46,765 nucleotides of DNA from Oscillospiraceae bacterium (GTDB lineage: Bacteria; Bacillota; Clostridia; Oscillospirales; Oscillospiraceae). Numbering within the stretch: the first letter of the stretch is position 1; every line of letters starts with the position of its first letter. The translations under genes and the position numbers were made by a program. Below the pieces are notes generated by a model. That model searched no databases. It saw nothing but the letters and a program-made list of their open reading frames with translations, and was not told where the DNA came from. The stretch is taken from positions 1 to 46,765 of the forward strand of contig SVLN01000008.1 in NCBI GenBank assembly GCA_015067925.1, in the 5' to 3' direction. Positions 24,066-31,333 of the stretch are shown here, one piece after another.

Positions 24066-24980
24066 TTATTGATCAAAAGCACCGTTTCCAATAAACTCCC
24101 GCACCAGGGATGTGGCGGGCACCAGGGCCTCATCCATTTCTTCCAACTGCGCCAGCGCCTTTTGCAGCAGCGCAAGACCCGGCAGCTGCAGAATTTCCTC
24201 CGTACACAGAGCCTTCAGAACGCTGAGCTCATAATCGTGGAAGGTATCCACATCGAACCGGGCGCGGTGCTTATAGGGCATGATATAAAGCTCCTCACCC
24301 CGCTCCACGCTCTGCAGCATCCCGGCCGTTTCGGCGTAGCTTCTGGCGCGGTGGACATTGTCACGCAGCATGCGCCGCAACAGACGGATATAGGCCGGGT
24401 GCAAAATCTCGCCATCCACCTCCACACGGGTACGCACGGACACATAAACACCGCAGACCTGTTCCTCCGGCAGGCGGATCACCTCCGGATTCAAGGCATG
24501 GATGCCCTCCAGAATTACAATTTCGCCCGGCTTGCGCTGCAGCACCTGGCCACTGTCACGTCGAGTGGTTGCCTTAAAGTCATACTTCGGCAGCATTACA
24601 GGCCTGCAGGCAACGATTTCCTCCAACTGCTCATTCAAAAACGGAATATCCAACCGATTGGGCGATTCCAGATCGATCTTTCCCGCCCGGGCCAGCTCCG
24701 CCTGCTCCGGGGTGAAGGACGAGAAATAATTGTCCATGCTCACAGTGTGCGTCTCATGCCCCCAGCCGTCCAGCAGCGCTTCGATCAATTGGGCGCTGGT
24801 GGTCTTTCCCGAGCCGGACGGGCCGGAGAGCAGCACCACAGGCCGCTGCTCGGCATGGTCGCGGATGTCTTCTGCAATGGCGCGGATCTGCGCAGCGTAG
24901 GCTTCTTCCGTCCGGGCCACAAAGGCTGCAGAATCCTCTTTCAGCGCACGATTTATCTCTTCGATTGAAATGACTCTCAT
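24066..24980 (-). CDS. Uridine kinase-like nucleoside kinase
   Basis: A P-loop kinase of the uridine kinase/phosphoribulokinase superfamily, 304 residues from ATG 24980 (AAAGGAG 7 nt upstream; the open frame extends further but without support). Walker A is LSGPSGSGKTTSAQ at about 51-64. SMDNYFSSFTPEQ holds the catalytic Asp. PKYDFKATTRRDSG and ILEGIHALNPEV are the uridine-kinase core motifs. The extended N-terminus (50 residues before the P-loop) and the C-terminal helical part are not in classical Udk, so the substrate may differ from uridine. It has its own promoter and no close partner. Confidence 0.88.
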   Translation of the reverse strand: MRVISIEEINRALKEDSAAFVARTEEAYAAQIRAIAEDIRDHAEQRPVVLLSGPSGSGKTTSAQLIEALLDGWGHETHTVSMDNYFSSFTPEQAELARAGKIDLESPNRLDIPFLNEQLEEIVACRPVMLPKYDFKATTRRDSGQVLQRKPGEIVILEGIHALNPEVIRLPEEQVCGVYVSVRTRVEVDGEILHPAYIRLLRRMLRDNVHRARSYAETAGMLQSVERGEELYIMPYKHRARFDVDTFHDYELSVLKALCTEEILQLPGLALLQKALAQLEEMDEALVPATSLVREFIGNGAFDQ

Positions 24981-25013
24981 GATACTGCTCCTTTCAAGTT
25001 CCTGGTTTTCTTC

Positions 25014-25043
25014 ATTATACCCCACAGAGCCTTTCCTTGTCAC
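25014..25043 (-). promoter_or_regulatory. Promoter of the uridine-kinase-like gene
   Basis: GTGACA (25043-25038), 18-bp spacer, TATAAT (25019-25014) on the minus strand. Confidence 0.65.
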
Positions 25044-25044
25044 G

Positions 25045-25082
25045 AAAAAATACGGTCTGAACAGAAATACCGTTCAGACCGT
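25045..25082 (-). terminator. Terminator of the carboxylesterase gene
   Basis: ACGGTCTGAAC/GTTCAGACCGT stem with a 9-nt loop and six U on the minus strand. Confidence 0.9.
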
Positions 25083-25090
25083 TTTGGGTT

Positions 25091-26518
25091 TTACAGCGCG
25101 CCGGCGTAACCGGGCTTGCGGAAGGCGCCCTGCAGCTGTTTGGCAAAGGGCTCTTCGCTCAAATTCTTTGCGCAGAAGCCGCCGTCGGCAAAGTTCATGG
25201 TCAAGGGAGTGGCGGCGGTGTATGCAGGCCACTCGGGCAGGCCCTCTGCGTTGGGGTCACCCGTACGGGCAAAGTTGCACCAGTAGCTCACCATGGCGTC
25301 GGAGAGCTCATAGTCGTAGCCTGTCCAGGGTCTCCAGGCCCGATGCAGGGAGCCGAACATATACCACAGTTCGCTGGAATGGAACGCCCCCAGCTGGTCA
25401 CCCGGCAGATTGCGCTCGAAGAAATAGCTGTAAACAGGCGCTCTGCCCTTTTCAATGTGGTGTTCGCCCCAGGCCACCTGGGAGGAGAAGGCCACCACAC
25501 GCTGTTTCTGCTTTAAGTCAGGATCATTCTTGTCCAATTTGGCAGACAGGCCAAAGTCGCCGGAAACAGAGCCGCACATGATGCTGTCCGTATTCACACG
25601 TCCTGCTTCAATGCTCACGCCAACACTTTCCGTCAGATTGTATCCGTCAATGCAGGGATGGAAGCACAACGTCTCACTGCCCATGGGATACAATTTGGCA
25701 GATACTGCGCTCAGGCGATCAAAGACCTCATGGGCAGGAAGGGTCATGACTTCTTCAAAGCTCATGCCCGCTGCCTCCAGCAGTTCAATGCCAATCGCCT
25801 CCTGCTTTTCCATGGTATTGAAGCCGGACCAGTCGTTGATACCGCCGCCGGACTGCACAATAGCCCTGTTCATAATGCCCTTGCATCGGGGCGAAGCCAA
25901 CAGCGTGCGGGTGGACATGGCTCCCGCGGACTGACCGTGGACGGTGATGTTCTCCGGGTCACCGCCAAAGTAGCCGATGTTCTCATAGGTCCACTGCAGG
26001 GCCGCGATTTGATCTTCCAGGCCGGCATTGCCGCTGCGGCCATTGCGCGCGGTCAGCTCCGGATGGGCAAAAAAGCCAAAGCTGTTGCAGCGGTATTCAA
26101 TGGAAACCAGGATGCAGCCGCGCTTACACATGGCCTCGCCGTCGAACTCCATCTCATAGCTGTAACCTCCGCCGTAGCCACCACCGTGGATCCAGAAGAA
26201 TACGGGCAGCTTTTCCTCTGCCGATTCCGCAGGCGTCCAGATGTTTAAGTACAGGCAATCCTCGTCCATCTGCTTGGGCTCAGGATAGAACTCCTTGGCG
26301 TAGAAGCCGAAGCTGCCGGCAGACTGTATGCAGGTGTTCTGCCAGCGGCTGCAATCCAGAACGCCTTCCCAGCTTTCCGGTTTCTGGGGCGGCGCAAAGC
26401 GCTTGTCTCCCACAGGAGGCGCCGCATAGGGAACGCCCTTAAAAATTGAATAACCGGGATTGTTGGCGCGCACACCGCGCACCACGCCATAATTGGTTTT
26501 TACTTCCAGAAGAGCCAT
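25091..26518 (-). CDS. Type-B carboxylesterase
   Basis: A 475-residue alpha/beta hydrolase of the carboxylesterase type-B (para-nitrobenzyl esterase) family. EDCLYLNIWTP is the family signature at about 86-96. HGGG at 111-114 forms the oxyanion hole, and the nucleophile elbow GQSAG has Ser197. A His in GAFHSSELWYMFGS near residue 380 completes the triad. There is no signal peptide, so it acts in the cytoplasm. The substrate, an ester of dietary or xenobiotic origin, cannot be deduced. It is a single gene with its own promoter and terminator. Confidence 0.93.
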   Translation of the reverse strand: MALLEVKTNYGVVRGVRANNPGYSIFKGVPYAAPPVGDKRFAPPQKPESWEGVLDCSRWQNTCIQSAGSFGFYAKEFYPEPKQMDEDCLYLNIWTPAESAEEKLPVFFWIHGGGYGGGYSYEMEFDGEAMCKRGCILVSIEYRCNSFGFFAHPELTARNGRSGNAGLEDQIAALQWTYENIGYFGGDPENITVHGQSAGAMSTRTLLASPRCKGIMNRAIVQSGGGINDWSGFNTMEKQEAIGIELLEAAGMSFEEVMTLPAHEVFDRLSAVSAKLYPMGSETLCFHPCIDGYNLTESVGVSIEAGRVNTDSIMCGSVSGDFGLSAKLDKNDPDLKQKQRVVAFSSQVAWGEHHIEKGRAPVYSYFFERNLPGDQLGAFHSSELWYMFGSLHRAWRPWTGYDYELSDAMVSYWCNFARTGDPNAEGLPEWPAYTAATPLTMNFADGGFCAKNLSEEPFAKQLQGAFRKPGYAGAL

Positions 26519-26549
26519 CTAGGCACATCCTTTCATATTGGCTACATCT

Positions 26550-26578
26550 ATTGTACCAAACCCCTTTCGCCATATCAA
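26550..26578 (-). promoter_or_regulatory. Promoter of the carboxylesterase gene
   Basis: TTGATA (26578-26573), 17-bp spacer, TACAAT (26555-26550) on the minus strand. Confidence 0.8.
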
Positions 26579-26591
26579 TTGCATGATATGT

Positions 26592-26616
26592 AAAAAAACA
26601 CAAGTGAGATTTGTGT
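26592..26616 (-). terminator. Terminator downstream of the tRNA-Gln tail repeat
   Basis: ACACAA/TTGTGT stem with a short loop followed by seven U on the minus strand. Confidence 0.65.
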
Positions 26617-26630
26617 AAAATGCTCAAGCT

Positions 26631-26892
26631 TCGAACCTTCCCGATCATAAAATAAGCACCACACCGAATGGTGTGGTGCTTATTTGGCAGGGGATGAGGG
26701 ATATGCCGCGGCGGCTGCGCCTTGCGCCATGCGTCCTTGCAGCATAGCTGCTGCGGACTTCGCGGCTAAAAACATGCCACCGGCATGTTTTCTTCACGCC
26801 GCTCACCCTCTCAGGGTTCGAATCCCTCCCGATCATAAAATAAGCACCACACCAAATGGTGTGGTGCTTATTTGGCAGGGGATGAGGGATTC
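26631..26892 (-). repeat. Direct repeat of the tRNA-Gln tail module
   Basis: Two copies about 188 bp apart of a roughly 70-bp block: the tRNA 3' end with CCA (CATCCCCTGCCA), a terminator with stem AAGCACCACACC/GGTGTGGTGCTT, the linker ATTTTATGATCGGGA and a T-arm in inverted orientation (intact GGGATTCGAACCC in the first copy, decayed in the second). Between them on the minus strand are a hairpin AAAACATGCC/GGCATGTTTT with a GGT loop inside a GCGGC/GCCGC stem, a hairpin GCAGCA/TGCTGC inside GTCC/GGAC, and further GC-rich pairing. The layout parallels the tRNA-Arg tail repeat. Confidence 0.9.
26836..26872 (-). terminator. Terminator of tRNA-Gln
   Basis: AAATAAGCACCACACC/GGTGTGGTGCTTATTT perfect stem directly after the tRNA CCA on the minus strand; a second copy with one loop change is at 26648-26684. 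Confidence 0.85.
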
Positions 26893-26946
26893 GAACCCCC
26901 GCAAACGGAGTCAGAGTCCGGTGTGCTACCGTTACACAAATCCCCT
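26873..26946 (-). tRNA. tRNA-Gln (anticodon CTG)
   Basis: A 74-nt cloverleaf on the minus strand. Acceptor AGGGGAT pairs with ATCCCCT; the anticodon arm is CCGGA-CTCTGAC-TCCGT, giving anticodon CTG, which decodes CAG. The T loop is TTCGAAT. Discriminator G and CCA are encoded. Pair 27-43 is mismatched (C-T), a small weakness. It starts 20 bp after a strong promoter. Confidence 0.95.
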
Positions 26947-26966
26947 AGGTTCTGACGAACATGCTT

Positions 26967-26994
26967 ATTATAACCATTTTCTGCAATTTGTCAA
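26967..26994 (-). promoter_or_regulatory. Promoter of tRNA-Gln
   Basis: TTGACA (26994-26989), 16-bp spacer, TATAAT (26972-26967): full consensus. Confidence 0.9.
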
Positions 26995-27007
26995 GAGTAA
27001 TTTTCAT

Positions 27008-27039
27008 TTTCCTGCCGCCACTTTTGTGGCGGCAGGAAA
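27008..27039 (-). terminator. Strong hairpin after glgB
   Basis: TTTCCTGCCGCCAC/GTGGCGGCAGGAAA perfect 14-bp stem with a four-base loop. The minus strand shows no U tract after it, so it may be a weak terminator or an mRNA end stabiliser. Confidence 0.6.
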
Positions 27040-27048
27040 CACCTTAAC

Positions 27049-28995
27049 TTACAGCTTTCTTTCAAAGACGCAGGCAGTGCGCGGCGGCAAGGATATCACG
27101 CCATCTTTTACCTTGTGCGGCCGATTCTTTCCGCCAAACTGCGGCGCATTGGTAAACAGCACCAGCTCACCCGTTTCCTTGGGAAGCACGATCTGCTGCT
27201 CGGCCCAGGTGTGGAAGTTGTAGACAAAGATCGCATCACCTCGGCGGCAAATGAGCACCTTGTCCCGGATTTCATAAAGCTGCGTGTCCTCTTCCAACAG
27301 GCTGTAGCGCTGCAGAAGTTGCAGCATGGCCTGATCGAAACGCAGCAGGTACTGATACTTCAGTTCCGGGCTGTCGGCCAGGCTCCACTGACGACGGGCA
27401 TACTTGCCGCTATCGCCATTGCCCTCCCGGGGGAAGTCGATCCACTCGGGATGACCGAACTCATTGCCCATGAAGTTCAGATAACCTTCACCTGCCAGGG
27501 TCGAAGTGACCAAGCGAATCAGCTTGTGGTAGTCCATGGCGCGCTGAACCTGGGGATCATCGTCCTCCCTACCCATGTGCCAGTACATGGCCGCATCCGC
27601 CAGCCAGAACATGATGGTCTTATCGCCCACCAAGGCCTGATCGTGGGACTCGCAGTAGCCCACGGTCTTTTCCATTCTGCGTCGACTGGTCAGAGTATGC
27701 CACATCTGGCCAATATCCCACTGCTCATCGCGCTGGTTTTTGAGGGTCTTGATCCAGAAATCGGGCACACCCATGCTCAGGCGGTAATCAAAGCCGATGC
27801 CGCCCTGACGAATGGGCAGGCACATGCCCGGCATGCCGGACATATCCTCGGCGATGGTGATGGCCACGGGGTTGATGTTGTGGATGAGCTCATTGGCCAG
27901 CTGCAGATAGGTCACGGCTTCGGTGTTGGTGTTCATGGAGAAGTACTTCTCATAGCAATCGAAGCTGGTGCCCAGGCCGTGGTCGTGGTAGAGCATACTG
28001 GTCACACCGTCAAAACGGAAGCCATCGAAGTGGAACTCCTCGATCCAGTATTTGCAATTACTCAGGAGAAAATGCAGAACTTCGTTCTTTCCATAATCAA
28101 ACAGGCGGGTATCCCAAGCCTTGTGGTAACCGCGCTCGCCGGAGAGGCAATAGAGATTGTCAGAGCCGTCAAATTTGCCAAGGCCCTCCACCTCGTTCTT
28201 CACCGTGTGGGAGTGAACAATATCCAGAAGGACGCTGATCCCCATATTGTGGGCGGTGTTGATGAGCTCTTTGAGCTCATCCGGGGTGCCGAAACGGGAA
28301 GACGGTGCAAAGAGGCTGGAGACCTGATAGCCGAAGGAAGCGTAGTAGGGATGCTCCATAATGGCCATGAGCTGGATGCAGTTGTAGCCATCCTGCTTGA
28401 CCCGGGGCAGCACATTCTCCATAAACTCCCGGTAGGTGCCGATGCGCTCTTCCTCGTTGGCCATACCGATGTGGGTTTCATAAACCAGGGGTACATTGGG
28501 CTTGATCTTCTTGAAAAAAGCGGAGTCCGTCCAGGTAAATGGCTGCTCCGGATCCCAGATCTGACCGGAAAAACTGCCGTCGGACCAGGACTGGGTCACG
28601 CGGTTCATGTAAGCCGGAATGCGCTCGAGCCACTGACCACCCACAAAGAAGCGCACCTTGACATTCTGTCCGTGCTGCAAGGTGTTCTTGGGAAGACTGA
28701 TCTCCCACACACCGCCATCGAGACGCTGCATGCGGTGGGTGTTCACGTTCCAGTCGTTGAAATCGCCCACCAGGGCGGCAGCCTCGGCGTTGGGCGCCCA
28801 TTCGCGGTAGACCCAGCCGCTGCGGGTCTTGTGGATGCCAAAATAGAGGTGGCCATTGGCAAAATTGCGCAGGGTCTGGCCGGGCCCCAGTAAGCTGGCG
28901 CGCTTACGGGCATAGTTGTCCATGCGCAGCATCAAATCATCTGCAAACGGCTGCAGGGTGGGGTCCATTCTCAGAATTCCAAGTTTCGGTTCCAT
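27049..28995 (-). CDS. glgB: 1,4-alpha-glucan branching enzyme (GH13)
   Basis: Introduces alpha-1,6 branches into glycogen-like glucan. The 648-residue protein has an N-terminal helical segment, a CBM48-like domain at about 55-150 (YREWAPNAEAAALVGDFNDW), a GH13 barrel and a C-terminal beta domain. Catalytic residues: nucleophile Asp329 in FDGFRFDGVTSM, acid/base Glu383 in ITIAEDMSGMPG, and the transition-state Asp in YCESHDQALVGDKT. The motif order and the SMLYHDHGLGTSFDCYEKYF loop resemble the eukaryote-like GH13_8 branching-enzyme type rather than E. coli GlgB. No other glycogen genes are present in the window. It lies 18 nt after a small membrane protein gene. Confidence 0.9.
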   Translation of the reverse strand: MEPKLGILRMDPTLQPFADDLMLRMDNYARKRASLLGPGQTLRNFANGHLYFGIHKTRSGWVYREWAPNAEAAALVGDFNDWNVNTHRMQRLDGGVWEISLPKNTLQHGQNVKVRFFVGGQWLERIPAYMNRVTQSWSDGSFSGQIWDPEQPFTWTDSAFFKKIKPNVPLVYETHIGMANEEERIGTYREFMENVLPRVKQDGYNCIQLMAIMEHPYYASFGYQVSSLFAPSSRFGTPDELKELINTAHNMGISVLLDIVHSHTVKNEVEGLGKFDGSDNLYCLSGERGYHKAWDTRLFDYGKNEVLHFLLSNCKYWIEEFHFDGFRFDGVTSMLYHDHGLGTSFDCYEKYFSMNTNTEAVTYLQLANELIHNINPVAITIAEDMSGMPGMCLPIRQGGIGFDYRLSMGVPDFWIKTLKNQRDEQWDIGQMWHTLTSRRRMEKTVGYCESHDQALVGDKTIMFWLADAAMYWHMGREDDDPQVQRAMDYHKLIRLVTSTLAGEGYLNFMGNEFGHPEWIDFPREGNGDSGKYARRQWSLADSPELKYQYLLRFDQAMLQLLQRYSLLEEDTQLYEIRDKVLICRRGDAIFVYNFHTWAEQQIVLPKETGELVLFTNAPQFGGKNRPHKVKDGVISLPPRTACVFERKL

Positions 28996-29013
28996 CGTCG
29001 TTCCCCTTTCCGG

Positions 29014-29331
29014 TTATTTTTTAAACTTATTGCTCGAAGCAATGGCGATCACGCTGATCACCATCACAAGCATCATAACAGCGGCCACGATACGGCTGAC
29101 CCAGCTTTCTTTCAGCACAGCACCCAGAGCAACGCCCAGGATGCATACCGCGCAGAACAAAAACAGGATGCCCACCGCACGGCTCTTGGATGCACGGTCC
29201 GAGCCTTTTTTGCCGAGTCTTCCCTGCTGCCGTTTCTCCGACTCCTCCGGAATCAGCCACTGAAACTTCCCGCGCAGCAGCTGAATGCCACAGACCAGGA
29301 AGAATACGATCAGAATCAGATAAATCAGCAT
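29014..29331 (-). CDS. Small three-helix membrane protein, 105 aa
   Basis: Not assigned. Residues 2-19 form a first transmembrane helix, 51-70 a second and about 78-97 a third. Between the first two lies a basic cytosolic loop (EESEKRQQGRLGKKGSDRASKSRAV). The layout resembles DUF3784-type small membrane proteins of Firmicutes, without proof. It is the first gene of a transcript that continues into glgB. Its 5' leader contains a small TCTGCCA/TGGCAGA hairpin at 29350-29369. Confidence 0.7.
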   Translation of the reverse strand: MLIYLILIVFFLVCGIQLLRGKFQWLIPEESEKRQQGRLGKKGSDRASKSRAVGILFLFCAVCILGVALGAVLKESWVSRIVAAVMMLVMVISVIAIASSNKFKK

Positions 29332-29387
29332 AGGGGAAACTCCTTCTTTTCTGCCAAAACCGTGGCAGACATTCTTACTCTAAGTCT

Positions 29388-29416
29388 ATTCTATCCTAAT
29401 TGTCCCATTTTTGCAA
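29388..29416 (-). promoter_or_regulatory. Promoter of the small membrane protein-glgB transcript
   Basis: TTGCAA (29416-29411), 17-bp spacer, TAGAAT (29393-29388) on the minus strand. Confidence 0.75.
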
Positions 29417-29496
29417 CGAAAAAGAATGTAGCGTTTTCCAACTGAATATGGTATGCTTGTTATGGATAAACAAAAAAAGAACGGAGCGATACTGAA

Positions 29497-30609
29497 ATGA
29501 GTCCTTCCAAGGTATATTTCGGCGATCTGCGCGCAGACTGGCGCGAGAATCTGCCCCAGAAACTAGCCCGTCTGTGCAAAACTGCCGGTATGGGCAATAT
29601 CGATTTTTCCTCAAAATACACCGCCATCAAGATGCACTTCGGCGAGCCGGGCAACCTGGCCTTCCTGCGTCCGAACTGGGCCAAGGTCGTGGCGGACCTG
29701 GTGAGCGGCTGGGGCGGCAAACCCTTCCTCACAGACTGCAACACCCTCTACACCGGTGGCCGCACCAACGGCCTGGATCACCTCTGCGCCGCCGCGGAGA
29801 ACGGCTTCTCTCCCCTGTCCACCGGCTGCCATGTGGTCATCGCCGATGGCATCAAGGGCACCGACGAGATCGGAGTCCCCGTGGAGGGCGGCGAGTATGT
29901 CACCGAGGCCAAGATCGGCCGCGCTATTATGGACGCCGACGTGTTCATCAGCCTCAACCACTTCAAGGGCCACGAGGCCACCGGCTTCGGCGGCGCGCTG
30001 AAAAACATCGGCATGGGCTGCGGCTCCCGCGCCGGCAAGATGGAGATGCACTCCAGCGGCAAGCCCAGCGTCGAGCAGGATGACTGCATCGGCTGCGGCA
30101 GCTGCCTGAACGCCTGTGCTCATAACGCAATTTCCGTTACAGACAAGGCCTTCATCGACCATAACCGCTGCGTGGGCTGCGATCGCTGCAGTGCATACTG
30201 CCCGGTGGGCGCCATTCAGGCCCCCGATTCCAGCAACGATGTGCTCAACTGCAAGATCGCTGAATATTCCAAGGCCGTGCTGGCCGGTCGGCCCCACTTC
30301 CATATCAGCCTGATCCTGGATGTCTCCCCCAACTGCGACTGCCACTCCGAGAACGATTATCCCATCGTCCCCAACATTGGCATGTTCGCCTCCTTCGATC
30401 CCGTGGCCCTGGACAAGGCCTGCGCCGACGCCGTCAACGCCGCTCCTGCCCTTCCCGGCAGCGTGCTGTTCGATGCCGACCATCATGAGCATGAAGGTGA
30501 TCCCGACCACTTCCATCACTCCCATCCGGACACCGATTGGATCGTTGCCCTGCAGCACGCGGAAAAGCTGGGCATCGGTACCGCTGAGTACGAGCTCATC
30601 CGCATCTGA
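29497..30609 (+). CDS. DUF362 protein with two 4Fe-4S ferredoxin motifs and a His-rich insert
   Basis: A 370-residue protein. The DUF362 domain fills about 1-185 and again 245-340: YTAIKMHFGEPGNLAFLRP, FLTDCNTLYTGGRTNG and SLNHFKGHEATGFGGALKNIGMG are family motifs. A bacterial-type ferredoxin insert sits at 190-240 with CIGCGSCLNAC (Cys197/200/203/207) and CVGCDRCSAYC (Cys225/228/231/235), each followed by the expected Pro/Ala position, so two [4Fe-4S] clusters are likely. Near residues 328-347 an unusual His/Asp-rich stretch (HHEHEG, then DHFHHSHPD) could bind metal. DUF362 proteins are redox proteins of unknown reaction. No partner gene is adjacent; it has a terminator of its own. Confidence 0.9.
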   Translation: MSPSKVYFGDLRADWRENLPQKLARLCKTAGMGNIDFSSKYTAIKMHFGEPGNLAFLRPNWAKVVADLVSGWGGKPFLTDCNTLYTGGRTNGLDHLCAAAENGFSPLSTGCHVVIADGIKGTDEIGVPVEGGEYVTEAKIGRAIMDADVFISLNHFKGHEATGFGGALKNIGMGCGSRAGKMEMHSSGKPSVEQDDCIGCGSCLNACAHNAISVTDKAFIDHNRCVGCDRCSAYCPVGAIQAPDSSNDVLNCKIAEYSKAVLAGRPHFHISLILDVSPNCDCHSENDYPIVPNIGMFASFDPVALDKACADAVNAAPALPGSVLFDADHHEHEGDPDHFHHSHPDTDWIVALQHAEKLGIGTAEYELIRI

Positions 30610-30616
30610 TTCTTTC

Positions 30617-30654
30617 AAAAGTCAGCCAAAGAGAACTCTTTGGCTGACTTTTTT
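30617..30654 (+). terminator. Terminator of the DUF362 gene
   Basis: AAAAGTCAGCCAAAGAG/TCTTTGGCTGACTTTT stem with a short loop and six T. Confidence 0.92.
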
Positions 30655-30658
30655 CCGC

Positions 30659-30706
30659 GCAACTTTAAGTTGCAGCGTATATTTTTTGAAATGCAACTTT
30701 AAGTTG
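30659..30706 (+). promoter_or_regulatory. Paired 13-bp palindromic operators
   Basis: CAACTTTAAGTTG occurs at 30660-30672 (as the 15-bp perfect palindrome GCAACTTTAAGTTGC, 30659-30673) and again at 30694-30706. The centres are 34 bp apart, about three helical turns. The second copy ends just before the -35 box of the next gene, as expected for a dimeric regulator. The AACTTTAAGTT core resembles operators of MerR-type regulators, but here it lies upstream of, not between, the hexamers. Confidence 0.75.
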
Positions 30707-30707
30707 G

Positions 30708-30736
30708 TGGACATCCGGGCCCGCAGCCCCTATGAT
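30708..30736 (+). promoter_or_regulatory. Promoter of the 109-aa unknown protein
   Basis: TGGACA (30708-30713), 17-bp spacer, TATGAT (30731-30736). Confidence 0.6.
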
Positions 30737-30779
30737 AGAATCAGGATGACATCAACACAACGATGAAAGGATGGTCAAT

Positions 30780-31109
30780 ATGGCAATCAGAATATTCTCA
30801 CCATGGGTAGAACTCTACCGCGGCAAAGAAGAAAACACGTACACCGACCTGGTGGCATTGCTGATCCAGGCCGAGATCCCCCACAAAGCCAGCATTTCCC
30901 AGCCGGGAAACAAGATGGCCACCTACTCCGGCGCTGCCGGCACCCATGCCAGCAACTCCTCCATGACCCGCGGCGGCTACACAAATCCCGCCACCTTTAA
31001 AGCAGGCATGGAAAGCCTCGAACCGGATGACACCCCCAAAGTCTACCGCATTCGCATCCGCGCCTGCGACCGTGCAGCGGTTCAAAAGCTGCAATCAGAA
31101 GCCCATTAA
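30780..31109 (+). CDS. Unknown small soluble protein, 109 aa
   Basis: Not recognised. ATG 30780 is preferred over 30771 because AAAGGATGG lies upstream at a workable distance. There is no signal peptide or membrane segment. The first 30 residues (MAIRIFSPWVELYRGKEENT, then DLVALLIQAEIPHKASI) and the closing YRIRIRACDRAAVQKLQ are ordered alpha/beta in character, while the middle (about 45-85: ATYSGAAGTHASNSSMTRGG) is Gly/Ser/Thr-rich and probably flexible. The shape recalls small DUF2007-like proteins (strand, helix over a LLxxAxIP motif, strand), which is only a guess. It is a single gene between terminators, with two palindromic operators upstream, so it is probably strongly regulated. Confidence 0.7.
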   Translation: MAIRIFSPWVELYRGKEENTYTDLVALLIQAEIPHKASISQPGNKMATYSGAAGTHASNSSMTRGGYTNPATFKAGMESLEPDDTPKVYRIRIRACDRAAVQKLQSEAH

Positions 31110-31128
31110 TCCCTCATAAAAATACCTT

Positions 31129-31157
31129 CGCCGCCCGGAACACCGGGCGGCGATTTT
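31129..31157 (+). terminator. Terminator of the 109-aa protein gene
   Basis: CGCCGCCCGG/CCGGGCGGCG stem with a 4-nt loop, followed by ATTTTC. Confidence 0.8.
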
Positions 31158-31230
31158 CGGTATGTGGAAATCTTACGAAAAATTTTCAAAATAAACGCTG
31201 AACTTTAACAACAAACAGGCATCTTACTAC

Positions 31231-31259
31231 TTGCGTTTGTCTACAATTTGTGTTAGAAT
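31231..31259 (+). promoter_or_regulatory. Promoter of the first MATE gene
   Basis: TTGCGT (31231-31236), 17-bp spacer, TAGAAT (31254-31259). Confidence 0.6.
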
Positions 31260-31333
31260 CTAGCTATTGATTTGACCCTTAACTATGTGCGCTTACATAA
31301 ATCGGGGTCCCATTTTTAAAGGAGGGCTATTCT

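Noticed and set aside
26631-26946. Attachment site of an integrated island at tRNA-Gln
   Set aside because: The duplicated tRNA end is only 188 bp from the original and no integrase lies nearby, so a classic island is not supported, though a mini-element mobilised in trans is not excluded.
26684-27223. Plus-strand open frame of 179 codons over tRNA-Gln and its tail
   Set aside because: It reads antisense through the tRNA and repeat; the RDSNPRKRSQS-type peptide is a familiar tRNA-antisense artefact in databases.
27115-28893. 592-codon open frame opposite glgB
   Set aside because: Antisense shadow of a gene with full catalytic motifs.
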